Of a stretch of DNA of 64,000 nucleotides, positions 33,613 through 43,900 are shown one piece after another. Within the stretch, counting starts at the first letter, position 1. Every line of letters starts with the position of its first letter. The DNA comes from Rhynchopus sp. YZ270_cl-10. Its lineage: Eukaryota > Euglenozoa > Diplonemea > Diplonemida > Diplonemidae. The notes beneath the pieces were generated by a model. That model made no database searches, had not been told where the DNA came from, and worked only from the letters and a program-made list of their open reading frames with translations. The translations under genes and the position numbers were made by a program. The DNA lies in contig OZ037845.1 of assembly GCA_964035575.1 (NCBI GenBank), positions 1,116,001-1,180,000 of the forward strand, in the 5' to 3' direction.

Positions 33613-34248
33613 ATGTCGATCATGAGGCAGGTTCTGAGGCGTAGTGTGGTGGCGGCACCACAGTGGCAGCAGCAGGCGTGGACACGCAGGTGGGCGTCGA
33701 CGACGACCGACGCTGCGGAGAAGGCGGAGGAGCACCTCCCCGAGGAGACACACGAGGAGGGAACCACCGCTGAGGTCGACCCTAAGGACGCAAAGATCGC
33801 AGAGCTGTCGAAGCAGGTTGCATACTCGCTTGCAGAGGCCGAGAACGCACGCAAGATTGCGGTGCGTGATGTGGACACTGCACGCCAATACGCGCTTAAA
33901 TCCTTCGCAAAGGAGCTTCTCGAGGTTGTCGACAACCTGGACCGTGCGCTTGGTTCCGTCACCAAGGAAAAGCTTGAGGAGGACGCAAGCTTGGCCACTC
34001 TCCACAAGGGAGTCACCATGACCCAGGGCACCCTGACACGCATCCTCACGAAGAACGGTGTTACCAAGCAGGTCGTCAACAACGGAGACAAATTCGACCC
34101 CAACCTCCACGAGGCGCTCTTCAACATCCCCAACACAGCTGACTCCACACCCGGCACCGTCGGAAACGTCATCAAGAACGGATTCGACTACAAAGAGAGA
34201 GTTCTCCGTGCATCGCAGGTTGGAGTCTTCCAAGAGGACCAGGACTAA
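33613..34248 (+). CDS. MGE1: Mitochondrial GrpE-type nucleotide exchange factor
   Basis: Single exon, 211 residues. GrpE exchanges ADP for ATP on mitochondrial Hsp70 and so drives protein import and folding in the matrix. The first 30 residues (MSIMRQVLRRSVVAAPQWQQ then TRRWAS) are basic and end in an R-x-W-A/S-like processing site, as expected of a matrix presequence. A helical region (KDAKIAELSKQVAYSLAEAE) leads into the GrpE core: KSFAKELLEVVDNLDRAL near residue 97, then FDPNLHEALFNIP near 156 and GTVGNVIKNGFDYKERVLR near 182. Length is normal. CAG at 33586-33588 is 24 nt upstream. Symbol follows the yeast name. Confidence 0.95.
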   Translation: MSIMRQVLRRSVVAAPQWQQQAWTRRWASTTTDAAEKAEEHLPEETHEEGTTAEVDPKDAKIAELSKQVAYSLAEAENARKIAVRDVDTARQYALKSFAKELLEVVDNLDRALGSVTKEKLEEDASLATLHKGVTMTQGTLTRILTKNGVTKQVVNNGDKFDPNLHEALFNIPNTADSTPGTVGNVIKNGFDYKERVLRASQVGVFQEDQD

Positions 34249-35209
34249 GTTGGTTGAGGGATCTGTGTGAGTTTGGGGGGGAAGGGGGGGGCTCCGATTT
34301 CTCCTGTGTCATGTCCCCGTGAGCTGTAGGTAAAAGTTTTCCGGATTTATTGCCAAAAAAAAGGACCCTAACAAAAGAACCTAACCCAGAACAACCGCAA
34401 AAACACTGGATTTTTAAAATAAAGTTTGGAGAAAATGTGTTTCTTTTGTCTAAAAAAAAGGGGGGGGTGATTTTTATGCAGAGTATGAATCAGGAGAGAG
34501 GAGTAGGAATGAGTAACTAGCCTTTTGAACGAGTTTTTTTTTTTTTTTTTTTTGAGGAAAGATTGAGGGGTGTGCATAAACAAGCAGATTGTCCATAATT
34601 GTACAAGAGTTGGCACCCCAAATGAAGCTAAAGCAAGTATGTAAGGCTAAACAAAAAAGAGAGGAAAATATTTACATAAACGTTGACAAAAAAAGACAAA
34701 AAAACAAAATGGCATATCACCGCAAGTGTATCAGTTCGTTTGATAGTTTTAGTAAAGAAATACCGCTTTTTTTTTTTCCTCCCCACCCATCCCATTTATG
34801 ACAATAACATTGAAAACAAGTTTGAAAATTTGTTGAAACCGACACATGTTCATTTTTTTATATTTCTTTTTTGCTATGCAGGTGGCTCTGATGAGTCTGC
34901 GGCAGAAATCAAATGGTTGTTATGTTCTCTTGTTTCTGTTTAGTTCCGAGCTATAGGGGGGATCATGACTGGTTCACATTAATTGCTGTTCTTCACTCTT
35001 TGTGTCCAGAAGGAAGTAATAAATATGTAACAGTACTCACCCCACCAGCCCCACACGCACCCCAAAGTTCCCTTCCTCCCCTACTTTTTTACACTTTGCC
35101 AAGCTCTCTCCCACCTCCGCTTACCTCAGTACCCAAAAGCCCCTCGCACACCACACCACATTCCGACAGGAACTTTGCACACAACACAAACAAACAGCAC
35201 CCTTCGAAG
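34249..35209. other. Spacer with poly-T and poly-A tracts
   Basis: Holds an 18-20 T run near 34535 and AT-rich sequence. The last 150 bases become C-rich (CCCACCTCCGC) before the next start. No gene or recognised element. Confidence 0.6.
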
Positions 35210-36685
35210 ATGAAGATGCTCTCAATCACCGTGTCAGCACTGCTCGCGTCTGTCGCGTCTGCAGACGTGAACTGCTGCCTGCAGCACCCCACCTGCCCGC
35301 TTGGGTTTGTGGAGACGGCGACACCGTGCACACCAGAGGGACTGCAGAGCGGGACGTGCACGACAGCGTCTGCGTGCTGCACCACCATCACGTGCAGGCA
35401 GATTGTGCAGGGGTGTGACACGAACGCCGACTGCCCGAAAACACAGTTCTGCCGCGCCACTCGTGACACCTCCTCGCCCGACCTTTTTGCGTGCCTCACA
35501 ACAAAGGAGTGTGTTGACTACCAGCCTGAGGGTGCGGGCTGTGGCGGCTACACCCTGCCCTGCTTCTACAACAGGTGCGCTTCGGGACTCACCTGCCAGT
35601 GCTCGGAGCCGACGTGCGACGCACCCGGAACCTGTGTGAAGGAGACTGCCCCTCCGGCACCCACTGTTGTGAACGGGTGCGACACGAACGCCGACTGCCC
35701 GAAAACACAGTTCTGCCGCGCCACACGTGACACCTCCTCTCCCGACCGGTTCGCATGCCTCACAACAAAGGAGTGTGTTGACTACCAGCCTGAGGGTGCG
35801 GGTTGTGGCGGCTACACCCTGCCCTGCTTCTACAACAGGTGTGCTTCGGGACTCACCTGCCAGTGTTCGGAGCCAACGTGCGACGCACCCGGAACCTGTG
35901 TGAAGGAGACTGCCCCTCCGGCACCCACTGTTGTGAACGGCTGCGACACGAACGCCGACTGCCCGAAAACACAGTTCTGCCGCGCCACACGTGACACCTC
36001 CTCTCCCGACCAGTTCGCATGCCTCACAACAAAGGAGTGTGTTGACTACCAGCCTGAGGGTGCGGGCTGTGGCGGCTACACTCTGCCCTGCTTCTACAAC
36101 AGGTGTGCTTCGGGACTCACCTGCCAGTGCTCGGAGCCGACGTGCGACGCACCTGGAACCTGTGTGAAGGAGACCCCCCCGACCCCGCCGACCCCCTCCT
36201 TCTGCTCCGCACAGGGCCCCACCTGTGGCACAGGCTTTGACGCCTGCAAGCCTGGCTACACCTGCACCGTTGACCCTACCTGCCAGGGCCCAAGGTGCCA
36301 GAAGTGCTGTGTGCGTGACGAGGAGCCCTGCTGCCCCGCCCCGCTTTCCTGCCCTGCCGGCTACGGCGCTGTTGAGGGCACAGACGCACTCATCTGCAGG
36401 ATCGACATGCTGCTGGCACTGCTCACGGGAAGCACCAGCGCCTGTGTGGAGGTGACTGACCAGAAGCAGGATGGCTGCTGCGAGGACGTGATCTGCAGGA
36501 AGCAGGCCATGTGCGGAGACAAGGCGTCGTGCACAGCCTCCACCGGCTGCACTGCGCGTGACCACGTGTGCGTTGCGGGATCTGACGGCGCCAGCTGCTG
36601 TGTGTTCAACCAGTGTGTGCTCATGGACTGCGGTGTCCAGAAGCGCTGCATGCTGGACAGCGAGGGCCGTGGACAGTGCATCTGA
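35210..36685 (+). CDS. Secreted Cys-rich protein with three 88-residue repeats
   Basis: The frame opens upstream at 34913, but the ATG at 35210 gives a good signal peptide (MKMLSITVSALLASVASA) and follows CAG (35167-35169) by 40 nt, leaving 491 residues. After a first Cys-rich segment come three tandem 264-bp repeats (35411-36202). Each encodes GCDTNADCPKTQFCR, ECVDYQPEGAGCGG, NRCASGLTCQC, CDAPGTC and a Pro linker (APPAPTVVN), nearly identical. Two more Cys-rich segments follow. The repeat resembles the first module of the gene at 52737. Cystine-stabilised extracellular or vesicle protein; family not recognised, binding role unknown. The high repeat identity points to recent duplication or conversion. 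Confidence 0.85.
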   Translation: MKMLSITVSALLASVASADVNCCLQHPTCPLGFVETATPCTPEGLQSGTCTTASACCTTITCRQIVQGCDTNADCPKTQFCRATRDTSSPDLFACLTTKECVDYQPEGAGCGGYTLPCFYNRCASGLTCQCSEPTCDAPGTCVKETAPPAPTVVNGCDTNADCPKTQFCRATRDTSSPDRFACLTTKECVDYQPEGAGCGGYTLPCFYNRCASGLTCQCSEPTCDAPGTCVKETAPPAPTVVNGCDTNADCPKTQFCRATRDTSSPDQFACLTTKECVDYQPEGAGCGGYTLPCFYNRCASGLTCQCSEPTCDAPGTCVKETPPTPPTPSFCSAQGPTCGTGFDACKPGYTCTVDPTCQGPRCQKCCVRDEEPCCPAPLSCPAGYGAVEGTDALICRIDMLLALLTGSTSACVEVTDQKQDGCCEDVICRKQAMCGDKASCTASTGCTARDHVCVAGSDGASCCVFNQCVLMDCGVQKRCMLDSEGRGQCI

Positions 36686-37529
36686 GTGTGGCTGTGGCTG
36701 TGACTGTGACTGTGACTGTGACTGTGACAGTGCTCAGCTTACAAATGTTTTCTTGGCTGCACTTTTTCTTTGCAGGTGGGATCATATGCTAGTTTTTCAA
36801 GTTTTCACTTTTCTCTTTTCTCTACTTTAAAATATTCGCATTGTGTCGTTTTTACAACGTGTTCTCGTTTTTTTCGGGCTTTTATATTAGCAGTTGCTTT
36901 TTTGTGGATGTGACAAAGCGAGGCTGCCAGCACACATGAGATCCTTCTTCTCCTGTCTTGCGTCTTCCTCATTCGCAGTAACAACTTTGCAGCTGCTTTT
37001 TTTTTCACCTGACGATTTCCCTCTTTTTGAGGGCCACGTTGTTGTTTTGAAACGCACATTTTTCGGTTATGTCACTGTTTTCTATTTTCCATGTTCGCAT
37101 TGTTGTGTTCCCTTTGGAACACAATGGTGTTCATTGTTTTTCTTTTCCTTTTCCCTTTCCTCGCCCGCCCCCACGTGCAAACACACACGCACCGACAATG
37201 CGCACCAAGTTTGCCGTTGCTCTGTGTGTGTGTGATGTTCTGCACGACCTTCTCTCTGTCTTGAGGGGTTCTTTTTTTTGTGTGTACTCTCTCCTTTTCC
37301 CTTGTTTGCACTTTGCAAAAAGAGGGAAAGGCGGGCCTGAAATAAAAGTAAAACCTCACAACAGGTTTTCGTCAGGACCACATCCTCAGCAGAAGAAAAC
37401 AAAGTAAAACCAAAGCATGAAACAATAAAGCCCCTTCTCCCTCTGCCACATCTTTGTTACCTATGGACAGCTCCTCTCCCATCATTATACAACCACCCTC
37501 GTGGTAACCGTATGCATGTCAATGAAGTG

Positions 37530-37612
37530 CTCTCTGTGGTTTGATAACACGCAGAGAACCAGAGTTTGCGTCCCGCCGGTGTGCAGTGAGGCGTTTTCAC
37601 TTTAATATTCTC
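37530..37612 (+). repeat. Double-hairpin element with swapped stem
   Basis: First hairpin: TCTCTG (37531-37536) and CAGAGA (37552-37557) around GTTTGATAACAC. Then AGAGTTTGCGTC, CCGCCGGTGTGCAGTGAGGCGTTTTCACT. Compared with 4164 and 44437, both arms of the first stem have changed and still pair. Confidence 0.7.
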
Positions 37613-37802
37613 TCTTTTTTTACTGCCCAAGTTAGCGACTCAGGGTTTTTGCTCCATTATAGACTCTCCCACACTGCGAAACGGGCAGAAGACCCCAACC
37701 GGACCCACATTATACAGGCCTAATTACCCTGTGTTCGCAATGATCCCCCTTCATCTGGTTGATGAGTGGAAGCGGGAGTAGCACATATCAGATGTAAACC
37801 AC

Positions 37803-37911
37803 GAAATGGATGTAGGTAGGACTGCATGGTTGGGTGTCCACCCCCCCGGTACAGCCGGTCATTGTACCACGGTGCACTGTTCACGAGAGGGCTTTTGTAT
37901 TTCAAGTCAAC
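37803..37911 (+). repeat. Family D element, long copy 1
   Basis: About 109 bases: AAATGGATG, AGGACTGCATG, TTGGGTGTCCACCCC, GGTACA, GGTCAT, ACCA, GCACTGTTCACGAGAGGG, TTTTGTATTTCAAGTCAAC. Matches 41588-41693. Shorter copies keep only the 3' end. Confidence 0.75.
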
Positions 37912-38084
37912 CTTTTTTTTCACACTCCTTCCACCCAACAGACCTAATTGATACACTACCCTGACAAGCGTCCCCCCCCACCCCCCCAACCCCCCCTAGT
38001 TGAAGTTCTCCTCTATCTGAATTTTTCTGGGGGGGTTTCGTTCTTCAGGAGGTTTTTTTCTTCTTCGGGGGACGCAAAAGAAGG

Positions 38085-40400
38085 ATGACAGAGGGGAAGG
38101 ACGTGGCGAGTAGCTGGGAGTGGGGACGTTTGTTGGGGAAGGGGTCCTATGGGGACGTCTTTCTTGCGTGGGAGGCGGGTAAGGCAGATGCGTACGCGGT
38201 TAAGGTAGTACGCTTGCACAGGGGGATGGGTCTTGACAAATGCTCGGAATTTCTAAAGGAAGTAGGAATTATGCGGAAAATGGGACAACACGACCGTATA
38301 GTGAACTGTGTAGGTTCTATGTTCGATGAACGTGGCATGCTTTGCATTGTCATGGAGTATATGGGTGGTGGTCCGCTTGGTGCACATCTTCGCAGTTCCG
38401 ACGCACTTCCTAACATAACCGCAGCAAAGTGCATGAAACAAATTCTCGAAGGGTTGAAACATTTGCACGCCAATTCGATTTACCACCGAGACCTGAAAGG
38501 GGATAACATTCTTATCAAGCACCTCTACACCTGCGGGACTCCGGTTCTGAAAATTGCGGATTTTGGAAATTCTAAGGTTCGCGAAACGCAGGTGAGAGAC
38601 TCTGTTATTTCCTCACTCAACAACACTACCCATGCCGACACCGTGGCGGGCACTGCACTGTGGATGGCACCTGAGGTGATCCGTGCCGCAAAGAACGCAG
38701 ACGGATACTCTGCTGCAAAATCCGACGTCTGGTCGCTTGGTATTGTACACTGTGAGGTCCTGAACCAGGGGAAAACCCCGTGGCCGTCGTACGAACATCC
38801 TGTACAAGCTCTGTTTGACATCGCACAGTTTGATGGTGGTGAAGAAGGAAAAGGGCTTCCACCCAAAGTTCCTGTTAACCTCGAAAAGCAATGTGCAGAC
38901 TTCATGGCGCACTGTCTCCGGGTCAACACCCAGCACCGTCCTAGCGCGGCGACGTTGTTGCAGCATCCGTACCTCAACAAAATCGACCCCAGACCTGTAG
39001 GCACGCTCGACATCAAATACGATTCCTCACCGCCCCTGAAGGAGCACGAAAAGATCAGCGATACGTCCAAACTGTTTCCTGTTGAGACGCCGATGAGGTT
39101 GTCGATTCTTTGCAAAAGCGCGGGGGTGGACCTTGATGCGGGGGTTGAGAAGAGGGAGTTGGCTGAACCCGATTTTATTCAAACTAGCACTTGGACCGAA
39201 ATTTCCACAGGCAGTGTGGAGCTGACCCCACCTGTTTCACCTAGCCCTTCTGGAGCCCTTCGCGTTGACGAAGACGCATGCGAAGACGAAGCAGATGTTG
39301 AGTGCAGAACCGCGACCTCCGAAGGCGAAAGCTTCTACGTCGAGGACGACAAAGACGATGACCTCATCGACGAGCTTGCCGAAGAGCAGGAATACCTTGC
39401 CGAGCTGGAAGAAGAAGAACGCTCCCGCATCAACAACGAAACCGCCGGCCTCATCGAACAACTCGAAGACGAAGAGGAAGCGGAAGAAGCCTTCCAACAG
39501 CAGCTCGAACGCGACTCCGACTCCGACGACGGCATCACCATGGAGGAGCTCCTCCACAGCCACGCAGGGCTCGTACAACGTCCTGACAGCCTCAACGAAA
39601 CCTACGATATGACTGCAGAGGTTGCTTCACCTGCAACCCCTATCGGTTCGCTTGGAATGATGTCTGGTGTACCACCACCACCGGTCATGAAGAAAAACAC
39701 TGTCTCTGTTCAGGACGTTTGTGTCTCCGATCTGGACTTTGCCATTCCACATCTTGGATTCGGCAGACGGAACCAACAACAACAACAACCTGGCTCCCCC
39801 GACAGCCCAAACTCCTCCGGATACCAACTCCCCGCAGCTCCTGCAATGGGAGGAGCGCTGTCTGTCGCAGAGGACCGCAGGGTGCCACGGCCTTTGATGA
39901 TGATGGGCGGTGTCATGAGCAACCCTTCCACCACCCCCACCACCCCAGCCACAGCCAGGGTCATGACCCCAGCCACCCCAGCGATGCTAGAGGAGAGTGT
40001 CAAAAGAACGCCACCGAATATGGGAAATGCTCCAAGATTAGGAGGAAGTGTGTCAGTCCGGCTTGCGGTAAGCGCCTTCCAGAAACCCTCCTCCCCTGTG
40101 ATGAGACGGCATAGTACTGGTCCAGGTGCCTCCTTCAGCCCTGCTAGTAGCGCAAATGGAAGTCCCAATTCGGTGTTTACCCCTCCAGGTGTCGATACCG
40201 GATCCTCCCCTCCGCTCACCCCACAGCAAAGCAGGGACAGAAGGAACTCTGCGCCAAACACAAACTTCATGCCAACATTCGCGACGCACGAAGCACGGCA
40301 CATCCCCCATGGATTGGTCCGTGACACTCGCAGGGTTTTTGAACCGAATTCTCCTCTTTCATCACGTCAATTCAACCCAGCGCTCTACAGTCGAGTGTGA
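38085..40400 (+). CDS. MAP3K-like (STE) serine/threonine protein kinase
   Basis: Single exon, 771 residues. The kinase domain occupies about residues 11-300: Gly loop GKGSYGDVF (18-26), catalytic Lys40 (AYAVK), HRD at 134-136 followed by LKGDN, DFG at 159-161, MAPE and DVWSLG. HRDLKGDN and GTALWMAPEV are characteristic of the STE11/MAP3K group. The active-site residues all look intact. The long C-terminal tail has a very acidic, partly coiled segment (about 395-495), a poly-Gln patch and Pro/Ser/Thr-rich segments with many SP/TP sites, suggesting regulation by phosphorylation. A phosphorelay role is inference from family. CAG at 38046-38048 lies 36 nt before the ATG. Confidence 0.92.
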   Translation: MTEGKDVASSWEWGRLLGKGSYGDVFLAWEAGKADAYAVKVVRLHRGMGLDKCSEFLKEVGIMRKMGQHDRIVNCVGSMFDERGMLCIVMEYMGGGPLGAHLRSSDALPNITAAKCMKQILEGLKHLHANSIYHRDLKGDNILIKHLYTCGTPVLKIADFGNSKVRETQVRDSVISSLNNTTHADTVAGTALWMAPEVIRAAKNADGYSAAKSDVWSLGIVHCEVLNQGKTPWPSYEHPVQALFDIAQFDGGEEGKGLPPKVPVNLEKQCADFMAHCLRVNTQHRPSAATLLQHPYLNKIDPRPVGTLDIKYDSSPPLKEHEKISDTSKLFPVETPMRLSILCKSAGVDLDAGVEKRELAEPDFIQTSTWTEISTGSVELTPPVSPSPSGALRVDEDACEDEADVECRTATSEGESFYVEDDKDDDLIDELAEEQEYLAELEEEERSRINNETAGLIEQLEDEEEAEEAFQQQLERDSDSDDGITMEELLHSHAGLVQRPDSLNETYDMTAEVASPATPIGSLGMMSGVPPPPVMKKNTVSVQDVCVSDLDFAIPHLGFGRRNQQQQQPGSPDSPNSSGYQLPAAPAMGGALSVAEDRRVPRPLMMMGGVMSNPSTTPTTPATARVMTPATPAMLEESVKRTPPNMGNAPRLGGSVSVRLAVSAFQKPSSPVMRRHSTGPGASFSPASSANGSPNSVFTPPGVDTGSSPPLTPQQSRDRRNSAPNTNFMPTFATHEARHIPHGLVRDTRRVFEPNSPLSSRQFNPALYSRV

Positions 40401-40615
40401 TAAAGGGGGGATAGGTTGGGATGGAAACGGATATTCTATGTGATTCAAATAGTACTACGGAGTGGTATATTGAAGGTGTGGTATTAAAAACAAAAACACA
40501 AAAAAAAAAAAATGCAATTTAAAACAACAAAAAAACCCGATCCAAAATTATTGGAGGGGGTGCAAAATGGGATGGGGTTGTGTCTTTTTTTTAGCATGTT
40601 TTTTTTCCCCCACAA

Positions 40616-40670
40616 GGTGACTAAGCGCGAGATGGTTAGGGTCATCTTATAAACTTTTCTTTTTTTTTAG
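40616..40670 (+). repeat. ACGAGAG-type hairpin element
   Basis: GGTGA, CTAAGC, GCGAGAT, GGTTAG, GGTCATCTTATAAACTTTTC, T-tract and AG. One stem mismatch. Immediately followed by a family D 3' end. Confidence 0.65.
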
Positions 40671-40707
40671 GTACACTGTCACGAGAGTGGCTTTGTATTT
40701 CAAGTCA
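40671..40707 (+). repeat. Family D element, 5'-truncated copy
   Basis: GTACACTGTCACGAGAGTGG then CTTTGTATTTCAAGTC: only the last third of the elements at 37803 and 41588 is present. Confidence 0.7.
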
Positions 40708-40864
40708 AAAAAAAATTTTTCTCTTCCCCCCCTTTATTCCTTTTCTCCGTTTTCCATTCTTTTTCTACTCATATGTTTTGTTTGATCTGTCCATCTTCTT
40801 CGTGGGTTTGTTCGTTCCGGCTTTTTTGTTTTTTGTTTTTTTTTTTTTTTTTACAGATGAAATT

Positions 40865-41318
40865 CAGGGTGTTTCCTAATTTGCTTCCGCTTCCGGGGAT
40901 TTGGAAAAAATTGGCCAGGGAAAAAAATTGCGGGAAAAAATTAGGGACGTATTTAAAGTGCTTATGTTTTGGTATTTTCCCGAAAAAAGTATGTTCGCTG
41001 TTCTGGATCGCTCCAATCATTCAAATAAAGCAGTTTTCGGGAATTTTTATTTTCACCGATGTTGGGTACCGTGCGCCTGCGGCGCTGCCTGTTTCTACAG
41101 GCAAACACTTGGCCCCCTTTACCTTACACTGACGGGTTTTGACCAAAACCAAGGACTTGTCCATTTCGTCAAATTGACCCCACCACAGCGCGGACGGATT
41201 CCGGAAATGCCATTCGCGGTGTGTTTTGGGCCTGAAAACCTACCGTTTCTTCAGGGAAAAAATTTGCTTCCGGATGTCGAAATTTTCCGGAAAAGTTCCG
41301 AAATTAGGAAACACCCTG
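40865..41318. mobile_element. hAT-like non-autonomous element, 454 bp
   Basis: Terminal inverted repeats CAGGGTGTTTCCTAATTT and AAATTAGGAAACACCCTG are perfect over 18 bases. An exact 8-bp target duplication ATGAAATT lies at 40857-40864 and 41319-41326. CAGGG ends with 8-bp duplications fit the hAT superfamily. The interior is AT-rich with CCGGAA-type repeats and encodes no transposase. Confidence 0.9.
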
Positions 41319-41587
41319 ATGAAATTTGCAATGAGAGGTACGTTCAGCTACTCAAATTTTCTTTTTAGGTGCGGTGTGTACGGTGAGTCATTTTGCACTT
41401 TCAAAAAACTTCCCTTTCTTTTTGTTATGTCGCTTTTTTTTCTTCTTCTTCAATAAGGTTCACAGGATGAGTTGGGCCTCTTATCTTATCAGACCCATAT
41501 CGTCTTCCCCCCCTCAATTTTTTTTTTGCCTTGTAAGATGTGTGTGAGGCATTCATCTGAGAAGTTTTTCTTTAAACCCTTTTCGCA

Positions 41588-41693
41588 CAAAATGGATGCA
41601 GGACTGCATGTTTGGGGTCCACCCCGGTACACCTGGGTCATGCACCAAAGGTACACTGTTTCTCACGAGAGGGCCTTTGTATTTCAAGTCAAC
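41588..41693 (+). repeat. Family D element, long copy 2
   Basis: About 106 bases matching 37803-37911 through the whole length, including GGTCCACCCC, GGTACACCTGGGTCATG and the conserved CACGAGAGGG..TATTTCAAGTCAAC end. Confidence 0.75.
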
Positions 41694-41796
41694 TATTTTG
41701 CACCCGTTTGTCCCCCACATAGGGTTTCTCCCCCCCTCACTCCACCCACAGCTGAGAATAAGACTCGGGGACCCGGTTATTCTCAGCAGGACTGGG

Positions 41797-41859
41797 ACTG
41801 GACCTGGACCTGGACCTGGACCTGGACCTGGACCTGGACCTGGACCTGGACCTGGACCG
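41797..41859. repeat. GGACCT hexanucleotide array
   Basis: About ten uninterrupted GGACCT units, flanked on both sides by GGGACCCGG..TTATTCTC, so the array sits between short direct repeats. Confidence 0.9.
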
Positions 41860-42436
41860 GGGGACCCGGCTTATTCTCTGTTGTGCCTCCACCACCCCCA
41901 CCCTCCCATGACATTGGAAAATAATCTGTAGAGGTTACGAGATTCATAAAATGGGATTTTTTTTTGGAAGTGTCATTTTAAAAAATACTCCATGAAAACG
42001 ATTCCCCCATCATTTTGATTGTATTTTCTTTTTTTTTTTTTTGTCTCTCTTTGCTACGGCACTTGAATTGTTTTGAAGGAAGGCAGGGACAAATCAAGGG
42101 GGTTCTATTTTCCTATGAGTAGTAGGTATATTTTCCCAACTTGACAACCCCAAAAAGGCGTTGTTAAGCCCCTCTCTCTCTCTCTTTCTCTCTCAATATC
42201 TCTTGCATTTTCTCATATTATCAATAGTGGAAAAATGATGTGTTCAAAAACGCTCTGCAACCGGAGTGGACAACCTTCAACTGGTTACTCGTAAAAAATT
42301 GCAGAGGTTTGTGATAATTAAAAAAAGCTGCTCTCAAGGGTTCAGGACGAATTACGTCTATACCTTTTGTAGTACAAAAAGGCTTCGGCTAACGTTGAGT
42401 ACAGATCCTATTAGCCCCGAATGGGTTCTTTAGGAG

Positions 42437-43067
42437 CAGGGTATTAGTTACCGTACAAATTCTGGTTTTGAAAACCAGAATTCCCCAATTCTGGTTATTC
42501 AAGAAAAAAAAAAAAGTGAGATTCGGGATTTTCCAAAAAAAAATTTTTTTTGGCCAGGGGCCCGAAGGAAGTTCGGTTCCCACCCACCCCCCCAGCAGCC
42601 CAACCTCCTCGTATCGAGCGAGAATAAGGAATCGACGATCATAAAAAAGTAGCGTACCGTGGCTGCGCCTGTGGCGCAGCCAAAAATTCTGAGCAGTAGC
42701 CCTACCATGCCATAGTTTTGCTGTAAAAATGTTCGATTTTATATCACAATTTTTGAAATGTTGCGTACCGTGGCTTCGCCAGAACAGTTTTGATGCCATG
42801 ACCGCCGTTTCTTCTTGTACTAAGGGAAGGTTTTGTTTGCTAGAGAGAGCCCGCTGCAGGTTGGTTTGGTTCTTGATGTACGTTACCATCCCACGTCATC
42901 ACGTTTTGACGCGAAATGAACGGACCTTTTCGTGCGGAGCGCGAAAAATTTTTTGTTGACCCTTTTTTTTGGCAGACCACAAGAAAAAATAGCGATTCCT
43001 GCTGGGGGAGGGAAAAAACCAGATAACCAGAATTTGGCCGGAAAAAAAAAAGCTAACTAATACCCTG
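42437..43067. mobile_element. hAT-like non-autonomous element, 631 bp
   Basis: Terminal inverted repeats CAGGGTATTAGTTA and TAACTAATACCCTG are perfect over 14 bases; an exact 8-bp duplication TTTAGGAG lies at 42429-42436 and 43068-43075. Next to the left end are AATTCTGGTT/AACCAGAATT pairs that recur at the right end. The interior has CGTACCGTGGCTGCGCC-like copies; a piece is found in reverse at 30023. No transposase frame. Confidence 0.92.
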
Positions 43068-43586
43068 TTTAGGAGGTTGTCGACACAAAAAAAAAAGTGT
43101 GTGTGGGTGGGTAGCTCCCAGATCTCAGAGGGGAGTATTACCTAGAAATGTCCCTCTTTTTTTTTCACCCCTAAGATATGTGCTTCGCAGAGAGGTATAG
43201 TAGTCTTACAAAAGCTTTTTTTTCCCTTCCACTTCCAATTTTTAAATAGTTTAGGGTGGTCAATATACTAGCCCCTTGGCAACACCCTTCTCCAAAAAAA
43301 AAAAATCCCCCTTTTTTTAGCTGACTAATCTCTAGAGGCTTAAGTTCATCTTGTATTTTTTTTGTGAAGGATGTGCAGGCGTTGTGGTGCATTGTCTCGC
43401 TCCAGAGAGAGCGTGTTGCAGCTATTCTTGTGCTGGCGGCAAATGTCTGCATGTTCTGCACGTTGATTACTACGTTATTGTTGTTGGTTTTATCTATAGT
43501 GGTGTTATTGTGTATTTTTGATGTTTTTTTTTTTGTGCCGGAATCCCAGCTATTTTTTGCAGAGTTGTGGTAAAAACAAATAGGAA

Positions 43587-43655
43587 AGTGGAGATTTGCA
43601 CAAAACTGTGGCAACATAAACCGAGGCAACTTCACTATTTCAACAATTTTTATCA
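43587..43655 (+). repeat. Dispersed repeat GTGGA-ATTGCACAA, copy 3
   Basis: AGTGGAGATTTGCACAAAAC, TGTGGCAACATAAAC, CGAGGCAACTTCACTA, TTTCAACAATTTTTATCA; matches 8676 and 9701, same orientation. Confidence 0.75.
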
Positions 43656-43856
43656 AACATACCATCAGAAAATACACATCACCCCTCCATTATCCGCTTC
43701 TTCTCCACTACGATTTGCCATATTTTTTTTTTGGGTTCTTTTTTTGATCCACTGAACGCAAATTACCCAGAACAATTACCCCATTATTTTTCTGACTTCC
43801 TTTCGTACGGTGTTTTGAGTGTGTGAGACTGTAGCTCATCTCTCCTTTTTTCAAAA

Positions 43857-43900
43857 GGTAAACTGAGCACAGAGGAGCTCAGACTCATGCCAACTTTTTT
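43857..43900 (+). repeat. ACGAGAG-type hairpin with compensated stem
   Basis: GGTAAA, CTGAGC (43863-43868), ACAGAGGA, GCTCAG (43877-43882), ACTCATGCCAACTTTTTT. The A-to-G and T-to-C changes keep the 6-bp stem perfect. Confidence 0.75.

Larger units (their letters stand above)
36686..38084. other. Spacer with a TGTGAC microsatellite and two structured repeats
   Basis: Begins with a TGTGRC-type array (36686-36733). Contains the double hairpin at 37530 and the full-length family D element at 37803. Also has C-runs near 37975. No gene seen. Confidence 0.7.

Noticed and set aside
35234-36565. A 443-codon open frame on the minus strand
   Set aside because: Shadow of the repeat protein at 35210, kept open by its tandem repeats.
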